Source of the DNA: Exiguobacterium profundum
Lineage (GTDB): Bacteria > Bacillota > Bacilli > Exiguobacteriales > Exiguobacteriaceae
Length of the DNA: 64,000 nucleotides
Reading direction: 5' to 3'
Assembly (NCBI RefSeq): GCF_001909285.1
Contig: NZ_MRSV01000001.1
Span: forward strand, 1,599,680-1,663,679
Shown here: positions 52,928 through 61,072 of the stretch, piece after piece
Layout of the letters: every line of letters begins with the position of its first letter
How positions within the stretch are numbered: position 1 is the stretch's first letter
Notes under the pieces: generated by a model
Told to the model about the DNA's origin: nothing
Database searches by the model: none
Seen by the model: only the letters and a program-made list of their open reading frames with translations
Translations under genes and position numbers: made by a program

Positions 52928-53737
52928 ATGGTAAATTGGAACGAAACAAAAGCGTTTTTGCAGGTTTTTATGGGCAGTACACCAGAAATCGGACTCATTC
53001 TAGGGTCGGGACTTGGAGTCCTCGCGGACGAGATTGAGAACCCGGTAGCGATTCCTTATGAGGAGATTCCACACTTCCCGGTATCGACTGTCGAAGGACA
53101 TGCGGGTCAACTCGTGTTCGGTGAACTTGAAGGAAAACGAGTCGTCGCCATGCAAGGACGGTTCCACTTCTATGAAGGATACTCGATGGAACAAGTGACG
53201 TTCCCGGTTCGTGTCCTCAAATTGATCGGTGTCGAGACTCTTATCGTCACAAACGCGGCAGGAGCATGTAACGAGTCATTCAACCCAGGCGACTTGATGA
53301 TCATCACAGATCATATCAACTTCTTTGGTACGAGCCCGCTCATCGGGAAGAATGCGAGTGAATTCGGGACTCGTTTCCCTGACATGTCAGAAGCGTACGA
53401 TAAAGAGCTCGTGAAATTGACAGAACGTGTCGCTTCAGACCTTGGACTTTCTGTACAAAAAGGGGTTTACTTCGGTAACACAGGTCCTACGTACGAAACA
53501 CCAGCTGAAGTCAAAATGGCCCGTCTTCTCGGTGGCGACGTCGTCGGTATGTCAACCGTTCCAGAAGTCATTGTCGCGCGTCATTCGGATATGCGTGTCC
53601 TCGGGATCTCGTGTGTCTCGAACATGGCAGCAGGCATCTTAGATCAACCACTCAACCATGAAGAAGTCATCGAAACGACAGAGCGCGTTCGTCAAGACTT
53701 CCTCTCTCTCGTACGTGGCACGATTAAAAGCATGTAA
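52928..53737 (+). CDS. punA: Purine nucleoside phosphorylase
   Basis: Trimeric-type PNP cleaving inosine and guanosine to base and ribose 1-phosphate. 269 aa with LILGSGLGVLADE (phosphate), VEGHAGQLV, MQGRFHFYEGY, VTNAAGACN and GMSTVPEVIVARH. ATG 52928 follows GAGGAGGC; the gap to deoB is 13 bp. Confidence 0.94.
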   Translation: MVNWNETKAFLQVFMGSTPEIGLILGSGLGVLADEIENPVAIPYEEIPHFPVSTVEGHAGQLVFGELEGKRVVAMQGRFHFYEGYSMEQVTFPVRVLKLIGVETLIVTNAAGACNESFNPGDLMIITDHINFFGTSPLIGKNASEFGTRFPDMSEAYDKELVKLTERVASDLGLSVQKGVYFGNTGPTYETPAEVKMARLLGGDVVGMSTVPEVIVARHSDMRVLGISCVSNMAAGILDQPLNHEEVIETTERVRQDFLSLVRGTIKSM

Positions 53738-53765
53738 GTAACTTAATTTTAGGAGGACGACAGTT

Positions 53766-55067
53766 ATGCGTATGGTCGATTTGATTTTAAAGAAACGTAA
53801 CGGTGGAGAATTGAACGAAGAGGAGATTCGCTTCGTTGTCGAAGGTTTCACGAACGAATCAATCCCTGACTATCAGATGTCAGCCTTATCGATGGCCATC
53901 TACTTCAATGGGATGACTGAAAACGAGACGGCTGCATTGACGATGGAAATGGTGAAGTCTGGTGATACGATTGACCTTTCCAACATCGAAGGGAAAAAAG
54001 TTGATAAGCACTCGACGGGCGGCGTCGGGGACAAAATCAGCTTGATCGTGGCACCACTCGTTGCTTCAATCGGCATCCCCGTTGCGAAGATGAGCGGTCG
54101 TGGTCTCGGTCACACGGGTGGTACGATTGATAAGCTCGAATCATTCCCGGGGTTCAACGTTGAATTGACGGAAGAACAATTCACGAAACAAGTAAATGAT
54201 ATCAAAATGTCGATCATCGGTCAGACAGGAAACTTGACGCCTGCCGATAAGCGCTTGTATGCGCTCCGCGACGTTACGGCTACGGTCGAATCGATCCCGC
54301 TCATCGCAAGTTCAATCATGTCGAAGAAGATTGCAGCAGGCGCGGACAGTATCGTTCTTGACGTCAAGACAGGTTCTGGTGCGTTCATGAAATCATTTGA
54401 TGATGCGAAAGCCCTCGCGGAAGAAATGGTCGCAATCGGGAAAAACGTCGGACGTAAGACGGTCGCGGTCATCACAGACATGGACCAACCGCTCGGCTTT
54501 GAAATCGGGAACGCGAACGAAGTGAAAGAAGCGATTGAAGTCCTCTCAGGTAAAGAAGTCGAAGATTTGAAAACAATCGCGCTCACAATCGCTGGACATA
54601 TGGCTGTCCTCGGTGAATTCTATCCAACGTTTGAAGAAGCATATGCCGACCTTGAGAAGCGCATTGCAGATGGACACGCCCTCGAGGTGTTCCGCAAGTT
54701 CGTCGAAGCACAAGGTGGCGACGCATCACTCGTCGATGATGTGACGAAATTACCACAAGCTTCATATGAGACGACATTCGTCGCAAAAGAAGCAGGTTAT
54801 GTCGAGTCGATCATCGCAGACGAAGTAGGTGTTGCGGCGATGCTTCTCGGTGCAGGACGCGCGACAAAAGAAGACAAAATCGACTTTGCGGCAGGCATCA
54901 CGCTTGAGAAAAAAGTCGGCGACCGTGTCGAGGTAGGCGATGTGATCGCGGTACTCCGTTCGAACATCGAAGACATGTCTTCAGCCATCGAGCGTTTAGA
55001 CCATGCGTATACGATCGGTGCAACGAAACCAGAGGCCCGTCCACTCGTTCACGCGGTGATTCAATAA
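53766..55067 (+). CDS. pdp: Pyrimidine-nucleoside phosphorylase
   Basis: Cleaves uridine, thymidine and deoxyuridine; family 433 aa as expected. KHSTGGVGDKISL binds phosphate, GRGLGHTGGTIDKLES and DVKTGSGAFM are conserved. Completes a nucleoside-salvage operon with deoB and punA. Its placement here replaces the dacF-spoIIA region seen in B. subtilis. ATG 53766 follows AGGAGGA. Confidence 0.95.
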   Translation: MRMVDLILKKRNGGELNEEEIRFVVEGFTNESIPDYQMSALSMAIYFNGMTENETAALTMEMVKSGDTIDLSNIEGKKVDKHSTGGVGDKISLIVAPLVASIGIPVAKMSGRGLGHTGGTIDKLESFPGFNVELTEEQFTKQVNDIKMSIIGQTGNLTPADKRLYALRDVTATVESIPLIASSIMSKKIAAGADSIVLDVKTGSGAFMKSFDDAKALAEEMVAIGKNVGRKTVAVITDMDQPLGFEIGNANEVKEAIEVLSGKEVEDLKTIALTIAGHMAVLGEFYPTFEEAYADLEKRIADGHALEVFRKFVEAQGGDASLVDDVTKLPQASYETTFVAKEAGYVESIIADEVGVAAMLLGAGRATKEDKIDFAAGITLEKKVGDRVEVGDVIAVLRSNIEDMSSAIERLDHAYTIGATKPEARPLVHAVIQ

Positions 55068-55073
55068 GGCAGA

Positions 55074-55116
55074 ACGTCTGTTTCCACAAAAAAGTGGAGA
55101 CAGACGTGTTTTTTTG
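55074..55116 (+). terminator. Terminator of the nucleoside salvage operon
   Basis: ACGTCTGTTTCCAC pairs with GTGGAGACAGACGT over a 6-A loop, then TTTTTTT. Confidence 0.92.
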
Positions 55117-55181
55117 ATAAGTTTGGTAATGTGAGTGTCAAACAGCAGGATACATATTATGAAAAAGGGGTTGCTTGAAAC

Positions 55182-55622
55182 ATGAAAAAAGGTTCTATGA
55201 AACTTGAAAATGGAGAAATGATTGAATTTGATTTATTCCACGGTGAAGCACCAATCACGGTCGAAAACTTCGAAAAACTTGCGAACAGCGGGTTTTACAA
55301 CGGATTGACGTTCCACCGTGTCATCCCTGGTTTCGTCAGCCAAGGTGGTTGCCCACAAGGAACTGGAATGGGTGGCGCAGGCTATACGATTCCTTGTGAG
55401 ACATCGACATCGTTCCCACACAAACACGAAGCGGGTTCACTCTCAATGGCCCACGCAGGTCGTGACACAGGGTCTTCACAGTTCTTCATCGTCCATGAGC
55501 CACAACCGCATTTGGATGGTGTCCATACGGTATTCGGTAAAGTGACATCTGGTCTTGAGCATGCCGTCAAACTTCGTCAAGGTACGAAGATGGCAGAAGT
55601 GAAGGTGTGGGACGAGAATTGA
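55182..55622 (+). CDS. ppiB: Peptidyl-prolyl cis-trans isomerase, cyclophilin
   Basis: 146 aa, cytoplasmic cyclophilin without signal peptide. [20 protein letters not shown] (catalytic Arg), [20 protein letters not shown] and [11 protein letters not shown] are complete. GGGGTTGCTTG upstream is a weak ribosome site. In B. subtilis ppiB lies just before the ribDEAHT operon; here only ribT follows. Confidence 0.93.
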   Translation: MKKGSMKLENGEMIEFDLFHGEAPITVENFEKLANSGFYNGLTFHRVIPGFVSQGGCPQGTGMGGAGYTIPCETSTSFPHKHEAGSLSMAHAGRDTGSSQFFIVHEPQPHLDGVHTVFGKVTSGLEHAVKLRQGTKMAEVKVWDEN

Positions 55623-55711
55623 TTTTTGCCTGAAGGTTATGGCACAATGAACCATGTCTCTCACGTGTTCACGTCGTGAAACTTGAATGACAAAAGGTGG
55701 TGAACCCAGCA

Positions 55712-56068
55712 ATGCTGGTCAAATATAAACGTTCTTATGAAAAGACGGCGATGGGTCTACTCGCATTCTCATGCAGTGACAAATCTCCGCTAAGCTTGCT
55801 TGAACTCGTCCGATCGTATGACGAGGAGGAGTCGAAGTTCCTCTATTTGTGGAAAGTCGGTGAAGACTTCGTTGGTATCATTGGTATGGAGCAACAAGAA
55901 ACGACAATGGTCATCGACCATATCGCCTTGTCGCCATCATTCCGCGGCGAGAAACGTTCTTACGAGCTTCTAGACGAGGTAAGAAACGTCCTTCCACTTG
56001 ATTTGACGCTAACCGGTACAGGCAAGACGGGCGATTTATTGGATAAATGGAATCAATTAGTCGTCTGA
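55712..56068 (+). CDS. ribT: RibT, GNAT-type protein of riboflavin operons
   Basis: 118 aa from ATG 55712 (GTG 55697/55700 possible; AAAAGGTGG upstream). The opening MLVKYKRSYEKTAMGLLAF, LWKVGEDFVGIIG and HIALSPSFRGEKRSYELLDE follow B. subtilis RibT, an acetyltransferase-fold protein of unknown job at the end of ribDEAHT. The usual GNAT acetyl-CoA loop (QxxGxG/A) is degraded to FRGEKRS here. No rib biosynthetic gene and no FMN riboswitch lie nearby. Confidence 0.8.
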   Translation: MLVKYKRSYEKTAMGLLAFSCSDKSPLSLLELVRSYDEEESKFLYLWKVGEDFVGIIGMEQQETTMVIDHIALSPSFRGEKRSYELLDEVRNVLPLDLTLTGTGKTGDLLDKWNQLVV

Positions 56069-56072
56069 CGAT

Positions 56073-56114
56073 AAAAACCCCTGCAATCACGACCCTGTGA
56101 CTGCGGGGGTTTTG
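56073..56114. terminator. Terminator of ribT, probably bidirectional
   Basis: AACCCCTGCAATCAC pairs with GTGACTGCGGGGGTT (G-T and C-A positions inside) over a 6-base loop, T and A flanks. Confidence 0.85.
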
Positions 56115-56122
56115 CATGTGGT

Positions 56123-56605
56123 TCAGGAATGGCTAGCGGAATTCCTCGCTCGTTGACGTTCGAGAAGGGCAGATTTCCGTTCCATAATCACTTCGCTCCG
56201 GTCACGGTGTAGATGTTTATGAACGAGTTCCTCGAACGCCAGGTCCGTCGATGGAAACGTCGATTTTAGGGATTCGACCGTCACACGGACATCTGATTGC
56301 AATGGAAGCGTCGCGCGAAGCGGCCATTCCTCGAGTTGTGCGATGAAGGAGTCGACATCTAGACCGAGTTCATTCAAATAGGGAGAAGCAATGTCAATCT
56401 TTCGACGTAAGAGTCGCAAGCTCTTTTTTGCGCCGACTTAATTGTCGCGCCGGAGGTGATAGTGGATGACAGCATATTGGATGAGCGCTGCATAGCCGTG
56501 GTGACGGCGTCCGTCTGCCTGCCACGCCTCTTCTAATACCTCATGACATTCGAAATAATCGGCATGACATTCAAAAAGCAACGTATAATGAATAAAAGGG
56601 GTCAT
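56123..56605 (-). pseudogene. DUF309 (YpuF-like) gene interrupted by in-frame TAA
   Basis: The ATG at 56605, 11 bp after AAAGGAG, begins MTPFIHYTLLFECHADYFEC and HEVLEEAWQADG, the DUF309 helix-His-Glu signature, then AALIQYAVIHYHLRRDN. Codon 56 is TAA (56438-56440), after which the same frame continues VGAKKSLRLLRRKIDIASPY and on to 56123. Intact length would be about 160 aa, close to the B. subtilis YpuF as I remember it. AAA to TAA is one change. A TTG at 56419 could restart the C-terminal 98 residues, but these lack the conserved His/Glu region. Confidence 0.8.
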
Positions 56606-56635
56606 GAATCAATTTTCTCCTTTCGTGTCCACGGT

Positions 56636-56664
56636 GTTATAAAACATGTTATACTAAAGCGCAA
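56636..56664 (-). promoter_or_regulatory. SigA promoter of the DUF309 gene, overlapping the scpA promoter
   Basis: Minus strand TTGCGC, 17 bp, TATAAC. The plus-strand TATACT at 56650-56655, likely the scpA -10, sits within it, so the two divergent promoters compete. Confidence 0.55.
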
Positions 56665-56688
56665 AAATGTAAAATGGCAGGTGTCTCT

Positions 56689-57456
56689 ATGGAAGCCTAT
56701 AACGTTAAAATTGATACGTTCGAAGGTCCACTCGACCTGTTGCTCCATTTGATTGGAAAAATGGAGATTGATATCGTCGACATTTCCGTGGCAGAAGTCA
56801 CTGACCAGTATGTCGGCTATATTCGCACGATGCAAAAATTTGAACTCGATGTGGCCAGTGAATACTTGGTCATGGCGGCGACGTTGCTCCAATTGAAGAG
56901 CAAACAATTGTTACCGCCAGTTTCGGTCGAGGATGAAGAGGTTCCAGACTTCAGTGAGGAACCGACGCGTGAAGGTCTCATTCGTCAATTGATTGAATAC
57001 AAAGCATATAAAGAAGCGGTCGTCTTCATGCGTGAACAAGAAGAACACCGGCTTGAATTGTATACGCGACCGGGTGAAGATTTGACGACTTATATGTCTG
57101 AAGAGGTGTCTAAGTATGACGGACCACTCAACTTCTCGGATCTTCTCCACGCCTATTCGAAGATGATTGAACGGAAACGTTGGAAAGAACGACGCAAAAA
57201 GACGATCAAGCGGGAAGAGCGTACGCTTGAAGAGCAGATGACGCGTCTTCATGAACACGTATCGTCGACGAGACAAACGTCGTTTTTCGCCTTTTTTGTT
57301 GAGCAATCGAACGTCTCGGATCTCGTGGTAACGTTTATGGCACTTCTTGAGCTGATCAAGCTACGGGTCGTCGTAACAAAACAACTCGACCAAGATATTC
57401 AAATCTCATTCATTGAACCATCAAAGAAAGGGGATGAAGCGGTTGCTGTCTTATGA
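56689..57456 (+). CDS. scpA: Segregation and condensation protein A
   Basis: Kleisin subunit linking the two SMC heads with ScpB. 255 aa from ATG 56689 (ATG 56674 also in frame). N-terminal [23 protein letters not shown] and [18 protein letters not shown] are typical; the C-terminal winged helix ends around [11 protein letters not shown]. It overlaps scpB by 14 bp or more. Confidence 0.93.
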   Translation: MEAYNVKIDTFEGPLDLLLHLIGKMEIDIVDISVAEVTDQYVGYIRTMQKFELDVASEYLVMAATLLQLKSKQLLPPVSVEDEEVPDFSEEPTREGLIRQLIEYKAYKEAVVFMREQEEHRLELYTRPGEDLTTYMSEEVSKYDGPLNFSDLLHAYSKMIERKRWKERRKKTIKREERTLEEQMTRLHEHVSSTRQTSFFAFFVEQSNVSDLVVTFMALLELIKLRVVVTKQLDQDIQISFIEPSKKGDEAVAVL

Positions 57457-58027
57457 GACGATTATTGAAGGATTGCTGTTCGTCGTCGGTGATGAAGGGA
57501 TGGAAGTACGCGCGCTCGCCGAGACGCTCGATATCTCAGAAGCTGCGGCACGAGAACAGCTCAGTAAGCTAGAGACATCGTTCAAATCATCGAATCGGCC
57601 GTTTCAGCTCATGGAATCGGCAGGTGTCTACAAGCTCGTGACCGTGCCGGACGTCTCTCCGTACATTCAAAAATATGTCGGGACGATGGCTGAGCAGGCG
57701 CTCTCACGTGCAGCGATGGAGACGCTTGTTATCATCGCCTACAAACAGCCGGTCACACGAGCGGATATCGAAGAGATTCGCGGGGTCAAAGTCGAACGGG
57801 TCATCCATACGTTGTTATCGAAAGGATTGATCGAATCGGCTGGTCGTGCGAAGACGATTGGTCGTGCCAAGCTGTATCGTACGACAGAGCACTTCCTCGA
57901 CCATTTCGGGTTCAACTCGCTCGAAGAATTGCCACCATTAACATTTGAGGATGAACTGACAGACGAAGGCGATTTGTTCTTCGGTCAGGAATCACCGAAG
58001 CAAGAAGAGAGATTGGAGAAGGATTAA
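57443..58027 (+). CDS. scpB: Segregation and condensation protein B
   Basis: 194 aa from TTG 57443, 9 bp after AAAGGGG; ATG 57434 abuts the SD and is less likely. Two winged helices: [20 protein letters not shown] and [20 protein letters not shown] with [19 protein letters not shown]. Partner of ScpA in the SMC complex. rluB follows after 4 bp; B. subtilis has ypuI-dacB-spmA-spmB between these genes. Confidence 0.92.
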   Translation: MLSYETIIEGLLFVVGDEGMEVRALAETLDISEAAAREQLSKLETSFKSSNRPFQLMESAGVYKLVTVPDVSPYIQKYVGTMAEQALSRAAMETLVIIAYKQPVTRADIEEIRGVKVERVIHTLLSKGLIESAGRAKTIGRAKLYRTTEHFLDHFGFNSLEELPPLTFEDELTDEGDLFFGQESPKQEERLEKD

Positions 58028-58031
58028 TCAT

Positions 58032-58790
58032 ATGGAACGTTTGCAAAAAGTAATCGCACAAGCGGGGGTCGCCTCGCGTCGGAAAGCGGAAGAAATGATT
58101 TTGGATGGTCGCGTCCGCGTGAACGGAAAAGTCGTCCGTGAACTCGGGACGAAAGTTGGACCGAAGTCAGAGATTGAAGTCGATGGCGTCAAAATCGAAC
58201 AAGAAGAACATGTCTACTATTTGCTTTATAAACCGAGTGGCTACGTATCGACGGTCGATGACGACAAAGGACGTAAAGTCATCACAGACCTCGTCCCACC
58301 AGGAGCACGTGTATTCCCGGTCGGTCGTCTTGACTACAACACGACGGGTCTCATCATCTTGACGAACGATGGCGAGTTCTCGAACATGATGACACACCCG
58401 AAATATAAAATTCAAAAGCGTTATGTGGCAAAAGTGAAGAACATCCCATCTTACTTGGCCATCAAACAGCTTGAGTCTGGTGTCGAACTCGATGACGGAT
58501 TCAAAACGGGAAGTGCGAAAGTGAAGATGAAGTCTGTAGACCAGAAGAAGAACACAGCCATCCTCGAAATCGTCATCTCGGAAGGTCACAATCGTCAAAT
58601 CCGTCGGATGGTGGAAGCCATTGGTTCAGAGGTCATCAAACTGAAGCGTGAACAGTTCGGTTTCTTGACGCTCGACGGTCTGAACACGGGCGACTGGCGT
58701 GAACTTTCACACAAAGAAATCAGTAAGCTTCGGGAACTTGCGAACCCTACCGTTCCACCGAAACCACGAGGAAAAAAAAAAAAAAAATAA
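58032..58790 (+). CDS. rluB: 23S rRNA pseudouridine synthase RluB
   Basis: 252 aa: S4 domain (about 1-60, ASRRKAEEMILDGRVRVNGK), then the RsuA-type catalytic domain with Asp in VGRLDYNTTGLIILTNDG and EGHNRQIRRMVEAIG. Expected to modify U2605 of 23S rRNA. The tail ends in five Lys encoded by an A16 run (58772-58787), directly before the stop. Confidence 0.93.
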   Translation: MERLQKVIAQAGVASRRKAEEMILDGRVRVNGKVVRELGTKVGPKSEIEVDGVKIEQEEHVYYLLYKPSGYVSTVDDDKGRKVITDLVPPGARVFPVGRLDYNTTGLIILTNDGEFSNMMTHPKYKIQKRYVAKVKNIPSYLAIKQLESGVELDDGFKTGSAKVKMKSVDQKKNTAILEIVISEGHNRQIRRMVEAIGSEVIKLKREQFGFLTLDGLNTGDWRELSHKEISKLRELANPTVPPKPRGKKKKK

Positions 58791-58794
58791 CAAC

Positions 58795-58827
58795 AAAAAA
58801 TCGTCCTGAAATAGGATGATTTTTTTG
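58795..58827 (+). terminator. Terminator of rluB
   Basis: AAAATCGTCCT pairs with AGGATGATTTT (one G-T) over a 5-base loop, then T. Confidence 0.85.
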
Positions 58828-58846
58828 ATTGTGTAGATTGTGTGAC

Positions 58847-58900
58847 AAAAAAAAAAAAAAAGTCTGTTAATGTGCGTTTTTAATGTTTTTTCAGTACAAT
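58847..58900 (+). promoter_or_regulatory. resA promoter with A15 upstream tract
   Basis: A run of 15 A (58847-58861) ends about 10 bp before a weak -35 (GTGCGT, 58872-58877); 17 bp on is TACAAT (58895-58900). The tract is placed like an UP element. Confidence 0.5.
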
Positions 58901-58917
58901 AGCAACTGAAGGATGGT

Positions 58918-59508
58918 GTGAAAACGATGACAAAAGATCAACAAAAAGACGACCGGATGGAACAAGCGGTCGCAAAAAAGAAAAAGAGGTCATTTTGGCG
59001 GATGATGATCATGACGGTCGTTCTCTTCGCGGGAGCGGTTACGATTATGCAAACATTCGACCAAGCGGGTAACGATGGACGCATCGAGGCGGGCGACGAG
59101 GCACCGAACTTCAAGCTCGTCACACTCGACGGTTCGACCTTGTATGAGCGAGATAACTACGAAGGGAAAGGGATGCTCTTGAACTTCTGGGGTACTTTCT
59201 GTGAACCGTGTAAGAAAGAGATGCCGGTCGTACAAGAAAACTATGCGACACTTCAAGACATGGGTGTCGATTTTTGGGCCGTGTTCGTCGGAGAGACACC
59301 GCTTCGTGTCGATAATTTCATCAACGACCTTGGTGTCGGGCTCGACTATCCGATTTTGATGGATACCCAGAGCGAAGTCGAAGGAGCGTATGGCATTTAT
59401 AACCTACCCGTCACATTCGTCATCGATGGTGAAGGGAACGTAATTGAAAAGTATGAAGGTGAACTCACGAAAGAGAAATTGATGGAGCTAGCCGAGAAGT
59501 CATTGTAA
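58918..59508 (+). CDS. resA: ResA, membrane-tethered thiol-disulfide oxidoreductase for cytochrome c maturation
   Basis: 196 aa; GTG 58918 or ATG 58927 (SD GAAGGA). Charged N-terminus, one membrane anchor (about 24-43), then an external thioredoxin fold with CEPC in GTFCEPCKKEMP and the acidic Glu found in ResA. It reduces the haem-binding cysteines of apocytochrome c. First gene of resABCDE. Confidence 0.93.
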   Translation: MKTMTKDQQKDDRMEQAVAKKKKRSFWRMMIMTVVLFAGAVTIMQTFDQAGNDGRIEAGDEAPNFKLVTLDGSTLYERDNYEGKGMLLNFWGTFCEPCKKEMPVVQENYATLQDMGVDFWAVFVGETPLRVDNFINDLGVGLDYPILMDTQSEVEGAYGIYNLPVTFVIDGEGNVIEKYEGELTKEKLMELAEKSL

Positions 59509-59527
59509 GCGAACGGGGGACGCACAG

Positions 59528-61072
59528 ATGCTAGATATGAAATACGAAGGCGCTGATTTACGGTCGAAGCGTCGTCCGAAATCGATCATTGACCGTGTGT
59601 GGAACTTCTTTGCATCGGTCAAAGTGGGGTTGTGGTTAATTGCATTGATTATTGTCGGTTCGGCAATCGGAACAATCTTTCCTCAAGAGATGTACATCCC
59701 ACAACAATTACCGCCTGAACAATATTATATGGAGGAGTATGGAACACCGGGTTCTATTTATTACGCCCTCGGATTCCATAACCTATACACTTCGTGGTGG
59801 TACATCGGTCTGATTGTCATGTTGACGCTCTCACTCGTCGTCGTGTCGATTGACCGTGGGGTTCCGCTCTATAAGGCGCTTAAAAAACAACCGGTCAGAC
59901 GGACAGAACGTTTTATGAAGGGGCAACGTCTCTTCGGACAAGGTGATGGGACGGAGGCTCAAATTGATGAGATCTCAGTCGCACTTAAAAAGAAACGATA
60001 TACCGTCAAACGGGACGGCGATGCTCTGTTAGCAGAGAAACACCGGTTTGGTCGTTGGGGTCCGTACGTCAACCACCTCGGACTTGTCATCTTCTTCCTA
60101 GGGGCGATGCTGCGAGTGTTCCCTGCATTCCATACGGATACGCTCGAATGGGTGCGTGAAGGCGACACGGTGTCGCTAGAGGCGACTGACGGCGAGTACT
60201 ACTTACGGAACGACCAGTTCATTCTTGAAATGTACGACCCTGAGAACAATGAAGAGGACGCGAAGTTCGCGGCCGCCATTGAAAAAGCAGGAGCCGTTCC
60301 TAAAAATTATGAGACAGAGTTGACGTTATTCAAAAAGACGGGAACGAACGAGGACGGATCGCCGCAACTCGAGCAAGTCGATGTCGGTTCGACGAAAGTC
60401 AACCACCCGTTTAAGTTCGATAAATTTGAAGTGTATCAGGAACAATATTCAAGTCGTCCAGAGTTCTTATCGATGTCGTTCATGTTGGCCGATAAAGAAA
60501 CCGGCGACGAATATGGTCCGTTCAAAGTTGATTTGGAGAATCCGGAAAAGTCTTATGAGCTCGATGGGGTCACCGTCACGTTGAAAGATTTGTATCCAGA
60601 CTTTGAAGTGAAAGATGGACAACCGAATACGAAATCACCACGTGCACTGAATCCTGCCTTCTTCTTCAACGTTGAATCACCTGAAGGAGAAACGGAGTCG
60701 AATTTAATCGGCATTCGTCTGAATGTCGCTGATGAAGAGAACCGCTACGATGTCCAGTTTGCAGGTACAGAGATGGCGAGCACGAGTGGTTTACGTGTGA
60801 AGAGTGACTCCACCTATCCGATTTTGATCGTCGGTGCCACGATCTTTATGATCGGTATTGCGATGGGCATGTACTGGCCACACCGTCGCGTTTGGATCCG
60901 TCGTCATGAAGAGGGCGTGCTTGTCGCCGGTTTTACGAATAAAAACCCGTCCTCGCTCCGTCGTGAAGTGTCGCCGCTATTAGAACAAACTGGCTTACCG
61001 ATGTGGGAAGACCAGGCGAGATTCACAGAGAAGTCGGAGAACGAGTCAACAGATGAAAGAGGGGAATCTTGA
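59528..61072 (+). CDS. resB: ResB, cytochrome c biogenesis protein
   Basis: 514 aa. Membrane segments near residues 30-50, 95-115, 175-195 and 440-460, with a large external domain in between, as in ResB/Ccs1. With ResC it moves haem outward and attaches it to apocytochrome c. ATG 59528 follows GGGGGA. The stop overlaps the resC start by one base. Confidence 0.92.
   Translation: MLDMKYEGADLRSKRRPKSIIDRVWNFFASVKVGLWLIALIIVGSAIGTIFPQEMYIPQQLPPEQYYMEEYGTPGSIYYALGFHNLYTSWWYIGLIVMLTLSLVVVSIDRGVPLYKALKKQPVRRTERFMKGQRLFGQGDGTEAQIDEISVALKKKRYTVKRDGDALLAEKHRFGRWGPYVNHLGLVIFFLGAMLRVFPAFHTDTLEWVREGDTVSLEATDGEYYLRNDQFILEMYDPENNEEDAKFAAAIEKAGAVPKNYETELTLFKKTGTNEDGSPQLEQVDVGSTKVNHPFKFDKFEVYQEQYSSRPEFLSMSFMLADKETGDEYGPFKVDLENPEKSYELDGVTVTLKDLYPDFEVKDGQPNTKSPRALNPAFFFNVESPEGETESNLIGIRLNVADEENRYDVQFAGTEMASTSGLRVKSDSTYPILIVGATIFMIGIAMGMYWPHRRVWIRRHEEGVLVAGFTNKNPSSLRREVSPLLEQTGLPMWEDQARFTEKSENESTDERGES

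Noticed and set aside
55623-55711. FMN riboswitch before ribT
   Set aside because: The 89-bp gap lacks the conserved RFN core segments and is too short for a full element; only a weak -10-like CACAAT is present.
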